64,000 nt of DNA from Armillaria gallica (taxonomy: Eukaryota > Basidiomycota > Agaricomycetes > Agaricales > Physalacriaceae): NCBI GenBank assembly GCA_037576215.1, contig JBANDB010000001.1, positions 3,410,001-3,474,000 on the forward strand, in the 5' to 3' direction. The first letter of the stretch is position 1. Each line of letters begins with the position of its first letter. Below the pieces are notes generated by a model, which saw nothing but the letters and a program-made list of their open reading frames with translations, searched no databases and was not told the DNA's origin. Of the stretch, positions 23,238-34,792 are shown in pieces. A program made the position numbers and the translations under genes.

Positions 23238-24050
23238 TGTGGTAAAGGTGAGGAGTCGCTGCGGCCATATACAGAAGCAGAATGAGATGAACCAGAGAGC
23301 AGGAACCCAGAAATGTGGAATACATGACCCCTCCGAGAAACGAGTTAATGGTAGACCGCCAACCGTACACGTGCCGCCCCGAAGTTGTGGGTTCTCTCGG
23401 GAGTTTTAGGGTCCTCACGTAGATTCCCCGGACGTCGGGATAGCTCGGGATTTCCTTCTACCGTAGTTACGCCATCAGGAACTTGTACAAGATGGACGTG
23501 TTACGCGTCGTTTGCTGCATGGCGCAGTCACATAGCCTGAAAGGACCGACAGCGGCTCGATACCTATAGCTATAGGAGCGATAATCCGAAACGGAGTGTA
23601 CCTTTCCAGTATTTCTAAAGGAGCCTTTCCGCTGAACGTTGGAATCGCATGCGTTGAAACGGCGGCAAAGGAGTTCAATGAACGTTCATACTTTATCTGA
23701 CACTTGGCTGAAACAATCTCGTCGATCAATAGATTGAGTCTGCTTGAGGCAGACCTGCATCCGTCACGACTTTTCTTCATACGGAGCGATGGAGTCTGCC
23801 CTTGGTCTCGGAAACCACTTTTTAGTGCTTGTCTCGTCCACTCTTGGCGAAGTTTCTGATTCGGCGTGATTCTGTGGCACGGGCAAAAATGTCTCAATCG
23901 AGCAGCGTCGGTAGCGGCTCTGACTCGTGGTGCAGTCACCTCGGGGGCGGAAATTCCCATAAAGGTAATGTCGCGTTCTGATCGAGGAGCCGCCCCGACC
24001 CATATAAAGCCAGACAGTCGGTCTCAGCTCCTTCACGCTCACCTTTCATC
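23238..24050. other. Divergent intergenic region between NRAMP and the oxygenase gene
   Basis: Shared upstream region of two divergently transcribed genes. A 161-codon minus-strand open frame (23475-23960) has no recognisable domain. The TATA box of the plus-strand gene lies at 24003-24008. Confidence 0.4.
24003..24008 (+). promoter_or_regulatory. TATA box of the oxygenase gene
   Basis: TATAAA, 43 bases before the ATG at 24051, followed by a pyrimidine-rich stretch. Confidence 0.6.
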
Positions 24051-25342
24051 ATGGATTCCACAGACCCTTATGACAATCCCGCCATCCAGCGCATCCGTGC
24101 TGCTCTGACCACGAGCATGTATACGAGCGGTGTGTGTGAGATTCCTCCCGACCAATGTTATCTGTATTTCCGCGACGCGGAAAATGTGGCCAAGTACGCG
24201 TTCTTTCTGTCGATATCCATTATCTAAACTTCTTCAGTTCTCTCAACTTTGCCGCCTCTACGCAAGACGACCTCGCCCGCCTCCACAAGGCGTGCGACCC
24301 AGCCCCGTTTGGACGAGGTAACGAGACAGTGCTGGATGAGACGTATCGAAAGGCAGAAAAACTCGATCTTTCACACTTTGCTACCTCTTTCGAGCTTTGC
24401 AACACGGCTATCCTGGGAAAAATCCATCACGATCTAATCGAAGGCAAGCAAGCAGAGAAACGTGTTATCAGAGCTGAGCCGTATAAGCTCAATGTCTATG
24501 GTGAGGCAAATCTCTTACCTGATTCTGACTAGTCATTAACCGACAGTAGGCAAAGGCGCGTTCTTCAAGGCACACAAGGACACTCCGCGCGCCCCGAACA
24601 TGTTTGGCTCGCTTGTCATTGTGTTCCCTACCCAGCATACGGGAGGAGCACTTACCCTTAGACACAAAAAGGACATGGATCCCTTCACCTTCGACGCGGG
24701 CACGATTCTTGCAGACAGTTCCCCCGCCTCTCCCTCAATTGCCTATGTCGCATTCTACAGCGACGTCGAACATGAGGTCTCACCTGTAACTTCTGGCGAG
24801 CGTATCACCCTCACGTACAACCTCTACTTTGAAAAAGCTCCCACATTTTTGCTTTACCGGATGCCAAGCATACGACACTGAAGGACGCATTCAAGCGGTT
24901 GATGGAGGATGAGACGTTCCCGCCCGATGGCGGTTGTCTTGGGTTTGGACTGAGGCACCAGTACCCGCTGAGACATGATGGTTCTGTCCAATCTCTGACT
25001 GGAAACCTCAAGGGCAGTGACGCGGCGATTTACTCAGCGTGCAGAGAACTTGGTCTGAACGTGTCGCTGCAAGTGTTGTACAAGGAGGAGGATGGAGAGC
25101 GGCAGTTTCTGAGCAACGAGAGTCCAGATTTTGGTCTCGAGGTGGAGGACATCGATGGTGCGATGGAAGAACATATGGATGTAGTTCAAGACGAGTACGG
25201 GGAAGGGATGGTGTGGGTCACGGATCGACAGTGGAATTTGAATGTAGTCGAAACGGGTTATGTCGCGTATGGGAATGAGGCGTCGTTGGCGTACATCTAT
25301 GGTGATGTCTGTTTGTTTGTTGAATGGGAGAAACGGGGTTAA
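24051..25342 (+). CDS. 2-oxoglutarate/Fe(II)-dependent oxygenase (prolyl 4-hydroxylase-like fold), one frame break
   Basis: Exons 24051-24193, 24238-24500 and 24550-25342, about 399 residues once one base is allowed for. The core reads YKLNVYGKGAFFKAHKDTP (HKD is the iron-binding HxD), GSLVIVFPTQHTGGALTLRH, YSDVEHEV (distal His) and SGERITLTYNLYF (Arg for 2-oxoglutarate), a complete catalytic set. The C-terminal part is acidic with no known domain. The frame breaks just after YNLYFEK: the A5 run at 24831-24835 followed by T-rich sequence needs one more base to reach DAKHTTLKDAFKRL. The substrate is unknown. Members of this family are numerous in Agaricomycetes. Confidence 0.75.
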
Positions 25343-27227
25343 CGTGGTCAAGAACGGTATTACAATGTGTACAATCGTAGTGTCACAGCGGCTGTCTCTC
25401 TTCAGAATCTCGGTAGTATTTACTTCTATATAAAATCCGGAAATTCATCGCTTACTGTCCAATCCTTATCCGCCTATCCAGCCTGACCTTGTTTTCATGA
25501 GTCATGACTTAGAGTTATGATGCTGCATCTTCTTCTGTTATTCTTCGCTGATTTTTCCATGACCTATTTTGGGGATATCCGAGAATTGTGTGCGACTCAC
25601 CAGCCTACTATGGAAGTCAGCAATGAATTCTGGTTGGCGGACTCCATGAATCTAAACGGGTTTACGTTGGCCATTCACAATTCCAACTATCGTCTAAGTA
25701 TACCATACCATGTATATAGTGAACAGATGTTATAATCCGGTCAGTTACGATTCATTCACGGTGTCCCATAAAATACGCTAGCTCATCAAGCAATCAAACA
25801 AAAAAGATACCACTAAAACTCCATACAAGCACTTGACAAGCACGCTGCCATGGATTGGTGCGGTAGGCGGCCCGTTATCCGGTCCAACCGTGTTTCAGAA
25901 GGATAGAAGACAACAGAACTCGACGGAACCATTACGACCGTTGAACGACTTCCATGTCTATAGCGGCCACTCTACCTTCTTGCTCGCTATGTCATCTTTT
26001 TCTCAAGACTTATCCTTTGAACTTGATTTTGAATGATATACGTGTTTTTTCTCTCGGCAAAACTGAGGTATTTCTGACGTGTCGCCCTTTACTGGGTATC
26101 CAGACGCCTAAATCCCTGTCTTTTGCGCTCGTACACATTTGAAGATGATCCGCCTGTAATTATGGGCAGACTAATACCCCGGTCAGTCTTCTTGTGTCTA
26201 TCTACCACGTATGCTGATCCGAATTTCTCCAGCTCGTTTCCATGCTGTTTTACTCTGACAGCTCATGAAGAAGCAAGAAAAGCGCCAATATATATACCTA
26301 TCCTGTCGTTTTGTTCTCAAGCACTCGTCCCTCATGGTTATCAAACTCTTGGCCTCATTGGCCTTATCGCTTGTTAAACCTATTGCTGTCCGTAATGCTC
26401 CATTTGTGCTAACTGGTCCAGGCACCTCTTCAGGAATACTTTACCCCATGACACTGGGTATTGCATTCACAATGACGATGAGGAGGTCGAAATTTGGTCC
26501 TGTGCCTTCTCTGTATACGGAGGAACATGCTGGCTTCCGTCATGGTTTCCCGCGGATCACTTCTCAGTTGAAAACCCGCCCCACTACTTTGCAATGCGGT
26601 CATCTCTATCCGTGTTCCGCGTTAGGTGTCCTTCCGATTTTAATCCTGCGTCTTTCTCTGATATTTCTCGCTGATGCGATTATGCTCGGCGATATCTTTC
26701 CGTGACCTGCCTCTTGGCGAGGCCTCATTCAAGAAGGAACCCTGACGGGGCAAAAACACTATTGGGCGTCGTCCTGCATCGTCACACTATTCATGTCCGA
26801 ATCATTTCCGAACGCTGGGGTACTCCTGTCGCGTTGTATTTTTGCTTTGCGTCTGCTACGATATTCGTTTGGACCGTGTGTTGTTCTTGTACGACTAGGG
26901 GCTGCAGCTATTTAATCGTAGTCTTATCAGTCGCTTATCAGATAACGATCTTGACGGCTAGAGGTCGGCTCATCGCCGCCTGCAACTCATTCAGATTATC
27001 AGATAACGAACGCTTTCCCACCTGCATCTATTTTTAACTCTATGGCGCAGTCAGCATAATATCGTCTGAAAGATTTCCCCGTCTAAATTTCCTGGTCTTC
27101 CTTTACGCTACTAACGGGAGCAGCCTAAAACAGCTCCCCTGCCATTCCCAAAACGTATCTGGTCCTCCCACCCCAGTTTCGTTAAAGCACCATACACCGT
27201 GCTAATTGGGATCCCCCAACTGCCAAC
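25343..27227. other. Intergenic, no supported gene
   Basis: Several short plus-strand frames exist (the longest 26265-26705, with hydrophobic stretches such as LLASLALSLV), but none has a recognisable family or a coherent exon set. A decayed membrane-protein gene near 26335-27030 is possible. Confidence 0.4.
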
Positions 27228-29617
27228 ATGTCCCAACCGAACTCATCATCTGCCACTGTGGCAAAAGCGCCCAACCCAGATCGCGACATCCGTGTTGCTC
27301 GGGCTGCAGAGTACCCCAAACAGTATTGGTACCTCCTCGCTGGTTTCATTGCACTGGTTTCAATCTGTCGCATCCTGTCTCTGGTGTATGCATACACTCG
27401 CAGGTCGCGAGAACGTTCCAAGGCCTGGCGTCTATCCTCTGTGATTGTCAATGTCTTCCGCATCATTGCTTTTCGCTTGACAGTCCCTGTGGGGTGTTCA
27501 CATATCGTGAACCTTACGGAAATCTTTCTCGGTGTCATGTATTTGACTGCCATGCTTACATGGATTTGGATAAATAGTACGCCACTCTGACATGTCAATG
27601 CTTGCGTACTAAGTGATGCCCAGCGACGAACACAATGGGACTCAAGTTTGATCCGTTCTATTGGGCGAACCGATCTGCAACAATGGCTGCATCACAATTT
27701 CCGTTACTTGTTGCGTTAGGTATGAAAAATAATATCATATCTTGTGAGTCATATCTAAGCTCTCATTGGCCGTAATGAATTGACTTTTTCTCCTCAATTA
27801 CGCAGTTTTAACGGGGATTCCTTTTGAGAAGGTTCGTAGCTTTACGCCCTTCATTTTCTGATATTGAGCTTTCGGTTCGTACAGCTCAGCATCCTCCATA
27901 GGACAGTAGCAAGATCACTGTGTGTGGTCTTGTGGATACACGCTTCAGGAAGAGTCGGTATTTTTGATTTCATATCTTGCGCATCTTTCTGATCTTCAAG
28001 CAGATTAAGATTGGTATACAACAGTAAGTCGCAGAGGCGTTATGGGCACCAATCTCCTTTCTAATGATACTCTTACAGTACAATAAGCCCCTTGTCACCT
28101 CGTGAAGCGCGATGGCTTCAGTGCGGCATTCTGGCCATGACCTCTCTTACAGTTTTGTCAGTCGTATCGATACGCCCACTCCGAAGCTCCCGTTACGACA
28201 TGTTCAAAATTGTGCACTTTGTGTTTGGAACGTGAGTATCTATTTCATCTCTCCAAGGCCGTCAAAATGAACTGTTTGACAGGATCGTTCTTCTTGGCGC
28301 ATACTTCCACATGCAAATTGATGCCCAGTATGACTGTTGTTACTCACTGCATTTGTGATTGTACTGACAGCTATTCTTTAAGGATGGGCCACTATGTTTG
28401 GCCCGCGATACTGCTTTGGGCTCTGGACCGTGTTCTGCGTTGGTGTCGTATGCTGCTATTCGCACAGTTCTCGTCCAGCGACAATGCATCCATTGACGTC
28501 TTATCCCCGAACTTCATGCGTGTCACTGCCGATAAACCCAGATTTTTCTATTGGAGTCCAGGGCAATGCGCGTATCTGACCCTTCCAAGCGTCGGTCTAA
28601 TAGCTCACCCATTCACTATATCGAGCATCGACACGAAGAGCAAACAAGACAAGCTAATCTTTCTCATCCGTGTCCATGATGGATTCACGAGAAGGGTTCT
28701 GAACAAAGCAAACGGTCAGAGGACGAGACTCTTACTTGATGGGCCGTACAGTTCTCCGCCAGTAACAAGAGGTTTTGATGGCGTCGTCTTGATTGCAGGT
28801 AATTCGCCTTCCACTTGTGACGGGACCCTGCTGAGTGTTATCTCTTAGGTGGCACGGGGTAGCTTTCACGTTACCTCTCTGCTTGACTTATTACAGTACG
28901 TTACACGTCATTTCTCTCGTCGTCGATCTTTCACACCAGATCACCCACACAGGCAGAGTAAAAAAGGAAAACGTCTCCCCTGCCGAAGAATTCTCTTCAT
29001 ATGGGCCATCCGTGATGCAGGTACGTGTGCACCTATTTACAGCGTTAAATCGCTATCAAGGAAACTGATAATCAAAATGAAGACCACATCAATTGGATAT
29101 CTGCACCGCTTGTCGACGCATTGAGCGATCTTCCTAAGGATCTGGAAGTCTCTATCAAAATCTACATCACAGGTTCGGCTACGCGGCGCGAGGAGCTGAG
29201 CGAGGATTGGGAGGACAAAAACTCTGGCACCGATACGCACACCACGGACTCGGAGAAGCTTAGCTGTGACGGCATTTTGACTGCAAGCACGGTCGTGAAC
29301 GTCAAACAAGGTGAACGACCTGACTTTCCGAGCCTGCTGCATGCCGAGATGTCGAACGTCAAGGATGGGAGGATGGCAGTCAACGGTTGGCCCTTTCCAA
29401 CTCGATTCAGCGGGGACTTCTCTGATGAACTTGATATGTATAGTATGCGGTCCATTCGGTCTCGCTGAAGGGGTCCGTAGTGCCCTCGGAGCACGTCAAA
29501 TAAGTAATATCATGACGGGCCAACCGAGCATCGTGTTGCACGTCGAGACATTTGGGATGGTTAGTGTCCTAGTTTATCTTAACGTTACTTTCGTTGACGT
29601 GCTGTTTCCTGCAGTGA
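27228..29617 (+). CDS. Ferric reductase (FRE/NOX family), two frame breaks
   Basis: A gene of about eleven exons starting MSQPNSSSATVAK. Transmembrane ferric-reductase domain: LKFDPFYWANRSATMAASQF, LTGIPFEK-LSILHRTVARSL (haem helix), AMTSLTVLSVVSIRPLR and FKIVHFVFG. The FAD domain has HPFTISSI. The NAD(P)H part begins GGTG, continues RILFIWAIRDAG, and ends VCGPFGLAEGVR and VETFGM. The last exon is apparently just the stop TGA (29615-29617) after a 54-nt intron. It would reduce ferric chelates at the plasma membrane. Around 28857-28880 two single-base deficits occur in GGTGVAFTLPLLLDLL (one in a run of four G), so this copy is broken or misread there. Confidence 0.88.
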
Positions 29618-30119
29618 ATCAAATCAATCTGGTGTCAGTTACGTAGTAATATGCAATCCTCTATCATACTTTCTCCCCCTCTTCGAAAATATGTCACTAG
29701 TTAGCAGACCAATGAAACACAAAAACATTGCTGTTCATTTTGGGGCTAATATTGATACAACTATATGTTAGATCTACTTTGGTCGTGAGCGGACGTTATA
29801 TAGTTCCTACGACTATGCATGCGTGGGTGAGGATAGAAAACCAAAGGAAAAGAGAGCAGAATTGTTTCAGCACTGGGCTGAGTAAACCAAGCAAGAATCA
29901 GCGGAAAATAGAGATCGAGCAAGCAATGTACCTCAATAAGTAAAGAAAGAAAGTGGACGTGGTAAGGCGCGGATATATGCAAGGCAGACATTAGGAGAAA
30001 TAAGGAGTTGGATAGAAGAAATAGATAGGACTTGAACGAAGACGAATTCAAAGTAACGGTCCAACAACGATTATACGTACACTTTGACAACAAAAATTGA
30101 CCAATCGCTTGTCCTACAG
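29618..30119. other. Convergent intergenic spacer
   Basis: Lies between the 3' ends of two convergent genes and will hold both 3' UTRs. No gene is seen. Confidence 0.5.
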
Positions 30120-32554
30120 TTACCCATCCATGCTGAACAACTCTCCATCATCATCCACGTCATCCCGTGTCACAACTGGGCCACTCAAGGGACTCAATGG
30201 TCCACCGGATGATACGAGACGAGGTCGATGAGAGAATGACCCTGTCACATTCCTGCCAGGACTACCGCTGGATGACGAACTCCTCGTTGCAGCAGCAGCG
30301 GAATATGACAGTTTCGAAAACGAGTCCAGCCCATTGTTTCCGCTATTTACCCCCGCGACGAGACTTGGCGAAAGACCAGCCTGCCTGCTGGTCCAGTCAT
30401 CGGACGTATTAGTACCGTAAGGTCCTGGATTGAATACGTTCGTGAGACCTGGTGACATGCTGAATCCACCGATTCCAGTAGATCCAGGCGAAGCCACGGG
30501 AACGGGAGGCTGGGCGTGGATGCGGGAATAGCCTGCGGCAAGACCTTGAGGGAGACTCTGACCTGGTGCGTGAGCATGTAGAGCCCGTGCATTGGGAGAC
30601 ATAAGGTGTAGATCCTCCGGCTGGTGTTGTTGCGGTTGGGTGGGTATTGGACGACCGGTAGGAAGATAGCCATCTTGAGAGGAATTATTAGCGGTCGGGG
30701 GATGAGAATCATAAGCTGCCTGGCGCGATGCATTAAAGCCAGAGAGCTGGGAAGTAGTACCACCACCCGGACCCGACTGCAAGTAATTTGAAATCCCAGC
30801 GGCGGTGGCGCCTGGCTGGGAGAAAATAGGATTACTGGTGTTGCGGACACCACGTCCTGAACCTCCCAAGGCCAAGGAACTATTCTGCTTTGACTGGAAG
30901 TAATGCTGGTGTAATCCCGGCAAGAATGCACCGCTTGCGTTGCTTGGTGCCAAAAGCGACTCCCCATCGCCGAGTGGATCATACGAACGACCTCCGAAGC
31001 CAGACGCCGCCGACGTGAACGACGTGGGCGTACCATTGCCAAATCCGATACGCGTAGGGGATGATGGCAAACCGGCCGGAATTGGCGGAACAGGCGGCGC
31101 GTGGGACGCGTCTGACCAAATGGAGCCCACGTCACTGAGTAACGAAGGAGCGGGGACAGAACGCGAATGTCGATGTCCACTCGTCGCCGCTTGTGGTCCA
31201 TTAGGAATAGGCACACCTAATCCAAGCTGGCTGTCCCGATGCGGAGCGTCTGCCTGAGCTTCACTCTGCTGTATCTTTCTCCTGTTGATCTCTTCGGCCG
31301 TCAGCAGCTCAGAGAGCGAACCGGGTAAGAACATTTCTCCGTCCGTCACCTTATCTTCGCCTCGTGAATCGTCATCCAAGTCATAGTCCCCACGTCCGAA
31401 CGCGTTCAGATTCGAGCTGGGAACATGACTGGAAGAGATACCGCCAACGTCAGCGTTCCAGGCACCGCGACCTCCGAAGCTACCACCCATTGTCAGACCT
31501 GTGCCAAGACTGGCAGCCAGCCCAGCTCTCCCTTGTTCTCCAGGATAGTTGAAGAGCACGGAAGAAGTGTGTGGAGCAGAAAATGGGGATGAAGACGTGA
31601 AGTTGCCGCTGAGATTTCTCTGAGCGGGTGATGTTCCTGGAGAGAAAGTACCGATGCCATTGCCGTTGACGCGAGAATGAGGTGATGCAGCGTTAGAGCC
31701 TGCACGAGGTGGCGAACCGATCGGACCAAAATCAATGGGAGGTTTGTGTGGAGACAAATTCGTTCGTCGAGGCGTGGATACGGGGAGGCTGCCAGGGGAG
31801 GAGGAACTTCCGTCGGGCTTGAGCTGTTCTTTTGGTGTAGACGCAGTAGGGATAGTAGGAGTAGCATCGGACTGAGCAGAATCAGGAGGAGTCGAATCCG
31901 AGTCTGGCTTCCTCTGGGCAGGAGGGTCAGACAACTTGGACGCTTCCTCCAAAGCGCCAAAGGATGAAAAATCGGTGTCCTTGAGGGCCGGCGCTGGGGC
32001 TGACGGGGATATACTGGCTTTGAGCGACATAGTAATAGGTGGCCTCGATTGCAAACCACGGTTAGGTGCAAGCGAGGCACGGGATGGAGGTGCTTGGCTA
32101 TCTTTCCTGCTGCTGCGACTGCCCTTCTCCCTTCCACCGCCTGCAGCCACCTGGGCGGCCTTTTTGTTCTTCCTATCCATGGTCATAGGTTGGCCAGGTA
32201 GAATGTGAGCAAGTGCACATTTGTGGCCAAATTTGCAGTTGCCCTTCACGAACCAAGCACAAGTATCCTTCTGACCTCCGGGCTCTTGAGAAGCATGCGA
32301 GAAAGGGCAGGATGAACCGGCGGTGCATGATCCAACCTTAAAAAATTTGCAAGGTACATGGGAGAGATCTTTGGCTGTTCGAATGGAAAAAATGAATATT
32401 TTGCGGAAGAAAGAAGGACCAACGCCGCACCTTTCGACGACGACGACGACGACTTTGCTTGCTTGGACCCCTTCTCGGGTCTATCATCTCTGTCTCGCTC
32501 CTTCTCTCGTTCAGCGTCGAGATTGGACGATGAGTCGCTACGGTCTCCAGCCAT
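30120..32554 (-). CDS. Two-finger CCCH zinc finger protein (Lee1/Cps3-like)
   Basis: Exon 1 is 32431-32554, exon 2 is 30120-32368, with a 62-nt intron in phase. The product is 790 residues. Two C-x7-C-x5-C-x3-H fingers lie near the N-terminus (Cys48, Cys56, Cys62, His66 and Cys78, Cys86, Cys92, His96), reading PCKFFKVGSCTAGSSCPFSH and CAWFVKGNCKFGHKCALAH. The remaining 680 residues are Ser/Pro/Gly-rich and probably disordered, ending in an acidic tail. Paired fingers at the N-terminus with a long disordered tail match fungal Lee1/Cps3 proteins, taken to bind RNA. A start further upstream is unlikely because the first ATG gives an acidic/basic lead into finger 1. Confidence 0.82.
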
Positions 32555-34792
32555 GATCTGGATATTTTACAGACACAGTGCAGTGATCGCAAGGACCTGG
32601 TAGGGGGTAAAAAAGAGACAACGATGAGGCGTAAATAGGAAAAATGGGGAGAGTGGTGACGTTTCTGCCGTGTAGAACAATACAAGAGGAATACAGGGTA
32701 CAATGCGACCAGTGAGAGTCGAGGCGAGAGCGGTGGACGGGCCAAGAAAAGCAAGAACAGGCACCTGGGCCGTCGCGCAAAACAAACCACGTGGGATTAG
32801 GTAACCCTTTTTCGGCCGAGCGACAGGCCAGCGCGTAGATCCTGGAACGAGCTGTATTCGGCTCGTCGTCTGCAGGTGCTTATATAGAAACGACCGTGCC
32901 ACACCTATCTCATTTCCTCATTCCTGGCCTTGTTTCTGAGGATGCTGGCCCAAAATACCTACACACAATGAACGCTTCCCTAGAGTGCCAGTGACGGATC
33001 CACCTGGAAGATATAAAGCCTCGGAGGGATGATCATTCTATGGTGGAGCCTCATTCACCCATACTCATCGCTTTCAGCCTCAGCTAGGCTCATCGTCATT
33101 TTAACTCCTGGCTACTAGGTCACGGTGGTATTTGTTTTACTCTGCGTCTTGATATCCCTATTCTAGATTCCTCAGAGCAAGTGATTCTTGAACTACTTTG
33201 ACTGTATTCCTGGGTAATGAAGCGCCTTGTCTCATCGGAATTACTATGTTCGACCATTTCTCGGTCGATCTAGAGCGCCATCTCTGGCAATCCCGGTGAT
33301 GCCACCCTTCATTTAAATAGACCCGTAGTCTGGCATGGGGTATAGACGGACAATCCACCTTGCTTCTTCGACTGCTCTTCCTACGACTTATCTCTAGCTA
33401 TTCTGCCTTTGTGGAGCCCCGAATTCAAGCGTCTTGCGAACTTGCCGGTACTCATACGTGCTGCGATGGCAACTGTTACGAAAACAAGGTCCGGGTCCAT
33501 CGAGCGCGTTCGCTTTGCAGGAAGCGCGCCGCTTTCAAGTTGAAGAAATGCGGCTCATCGGTCCGACTCCGGAACACGCTCTACGTCCATGACTTGGCCG
33601 CAGTGTCTGCAATGCTGCGCGATGCTGGGGAGGACGTGGGCGGAGGTCACTGTTCAAGGCAAGTCAGGAGACCATCTCAGTACTCATTACTCCAAAACGA
33701 AGTTTTTGTTCGGGCTCGGCTAAGATCTCATCTTCTGAAGTCCCTCGATATTCCAAACAAGTATTACTAAACACGGCAGGTCATCTTGTGCTGGAATTGC
33801 TAGAATGATGAGGGTCACTTGTGTTATTAGAGGCAGGCATTGTTTGCGGATTCCTTGGATGCCTTTGTGATGTCTTTCGCTTTCCGTCAAGCCAATAACG
33901 GCATCCAGGGTTCGTCGAATCACAGAGTGAGGTTGACTTGTCAGCTTATCACAATGCCAAACTAACACGAACAGTAAGCGGAGTCTAACGCGGCTGAAAA
34001 CCTCTCTCGTTAGTCTTCGTATTGGGTCCGGTTCATTCAAAACGTCTGATAGGCGACGGCAAGGGAATAAGCCCCGCGTGCAGGTTTTTTGCCGGCATTT
34101 TAGAGCTAGCAGGTACGCGATCGGAGACAATGATCCTCCGGGTGCTTACTGAATGGACGGGTATGTGAAAGTATTGACGGAGTGAAAGTCATAGTCTCCG
34201 AGATTCCAAAGAGAAAGGATGGACTTTGACATTCCGCTCAAATTCACATAGGTGCATATGGAACGCGGTGATTTTGGTTCGTGCACAAGGCGCAACGACG
34301 TGAGCAGAAGGAGCCGCCAGAGGAGCCGCCTGGTTAGAAGTATCAGCGCCACCGGCTCTGTAATATTCCACTGACTATTCGGCTATGAAGCAAGAACTTG
34401 AGGAAAGTGAAGTGTGTTCCGCTTTCTCGTACCGAGTGGAACGGGAAGTTCTCTGCGCAGCCACTACTGGAGGGTTGACAGTATACGTCAAGGAGAACCT
34501 GAAGAACGGAAGTATCATGGGTTATTCTCCGAATGAACTTGTTGGGGGTCGTTGAATGTTGAATACTCTACTACCGGAAATGAAACAATGTTCAGGGTAG
34601 AGTTGAACCTGACGAAGAGAAGACCCACCAGGTGAGGAATCCAAGGCTCCGATCGCGGTATAATGGAAGTTCGAGACTGAACGGTCCGAGGGTCCGACAA
34701 TGTGACCCTTTCACGTGACTTGGCCCTAGCCCGCCTCGTGTTTTTTGACAAAATCCGTTGTTTAGACCTGACCTTCACTCATTTCTTTGCCG
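32555..34792. other. Intergenic between divergent genes, with fragments
   Basis: Upstream of both the CCCH gene (minus) and the BTB gene (plus). The minus strand at 33720-34130 has an open piece beginning MSPIAYLLALK, resembling the piece at 20960, and 34189-34371 is another short piece. These look like remnants of the repeated block C. Nothing else is identifiable. Confidence 0.4.

Noticed and set aside
23475..23960. 161-codon minus-strand frame
   Set aside because: No recognisable domain, biased composition, no introns, and it lies in a promoter region.
26265..27037. Hydrophobic plus-strand frames
   Set aside because: No coherent exon set or family pattern; recorded only as a possible decayed membrane gene.
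30347..31216. A 289-codon minus-strand frame inside the CCCH gene
   Set aside because: It overlaps the long CCCH exon in another frame and has no motif.
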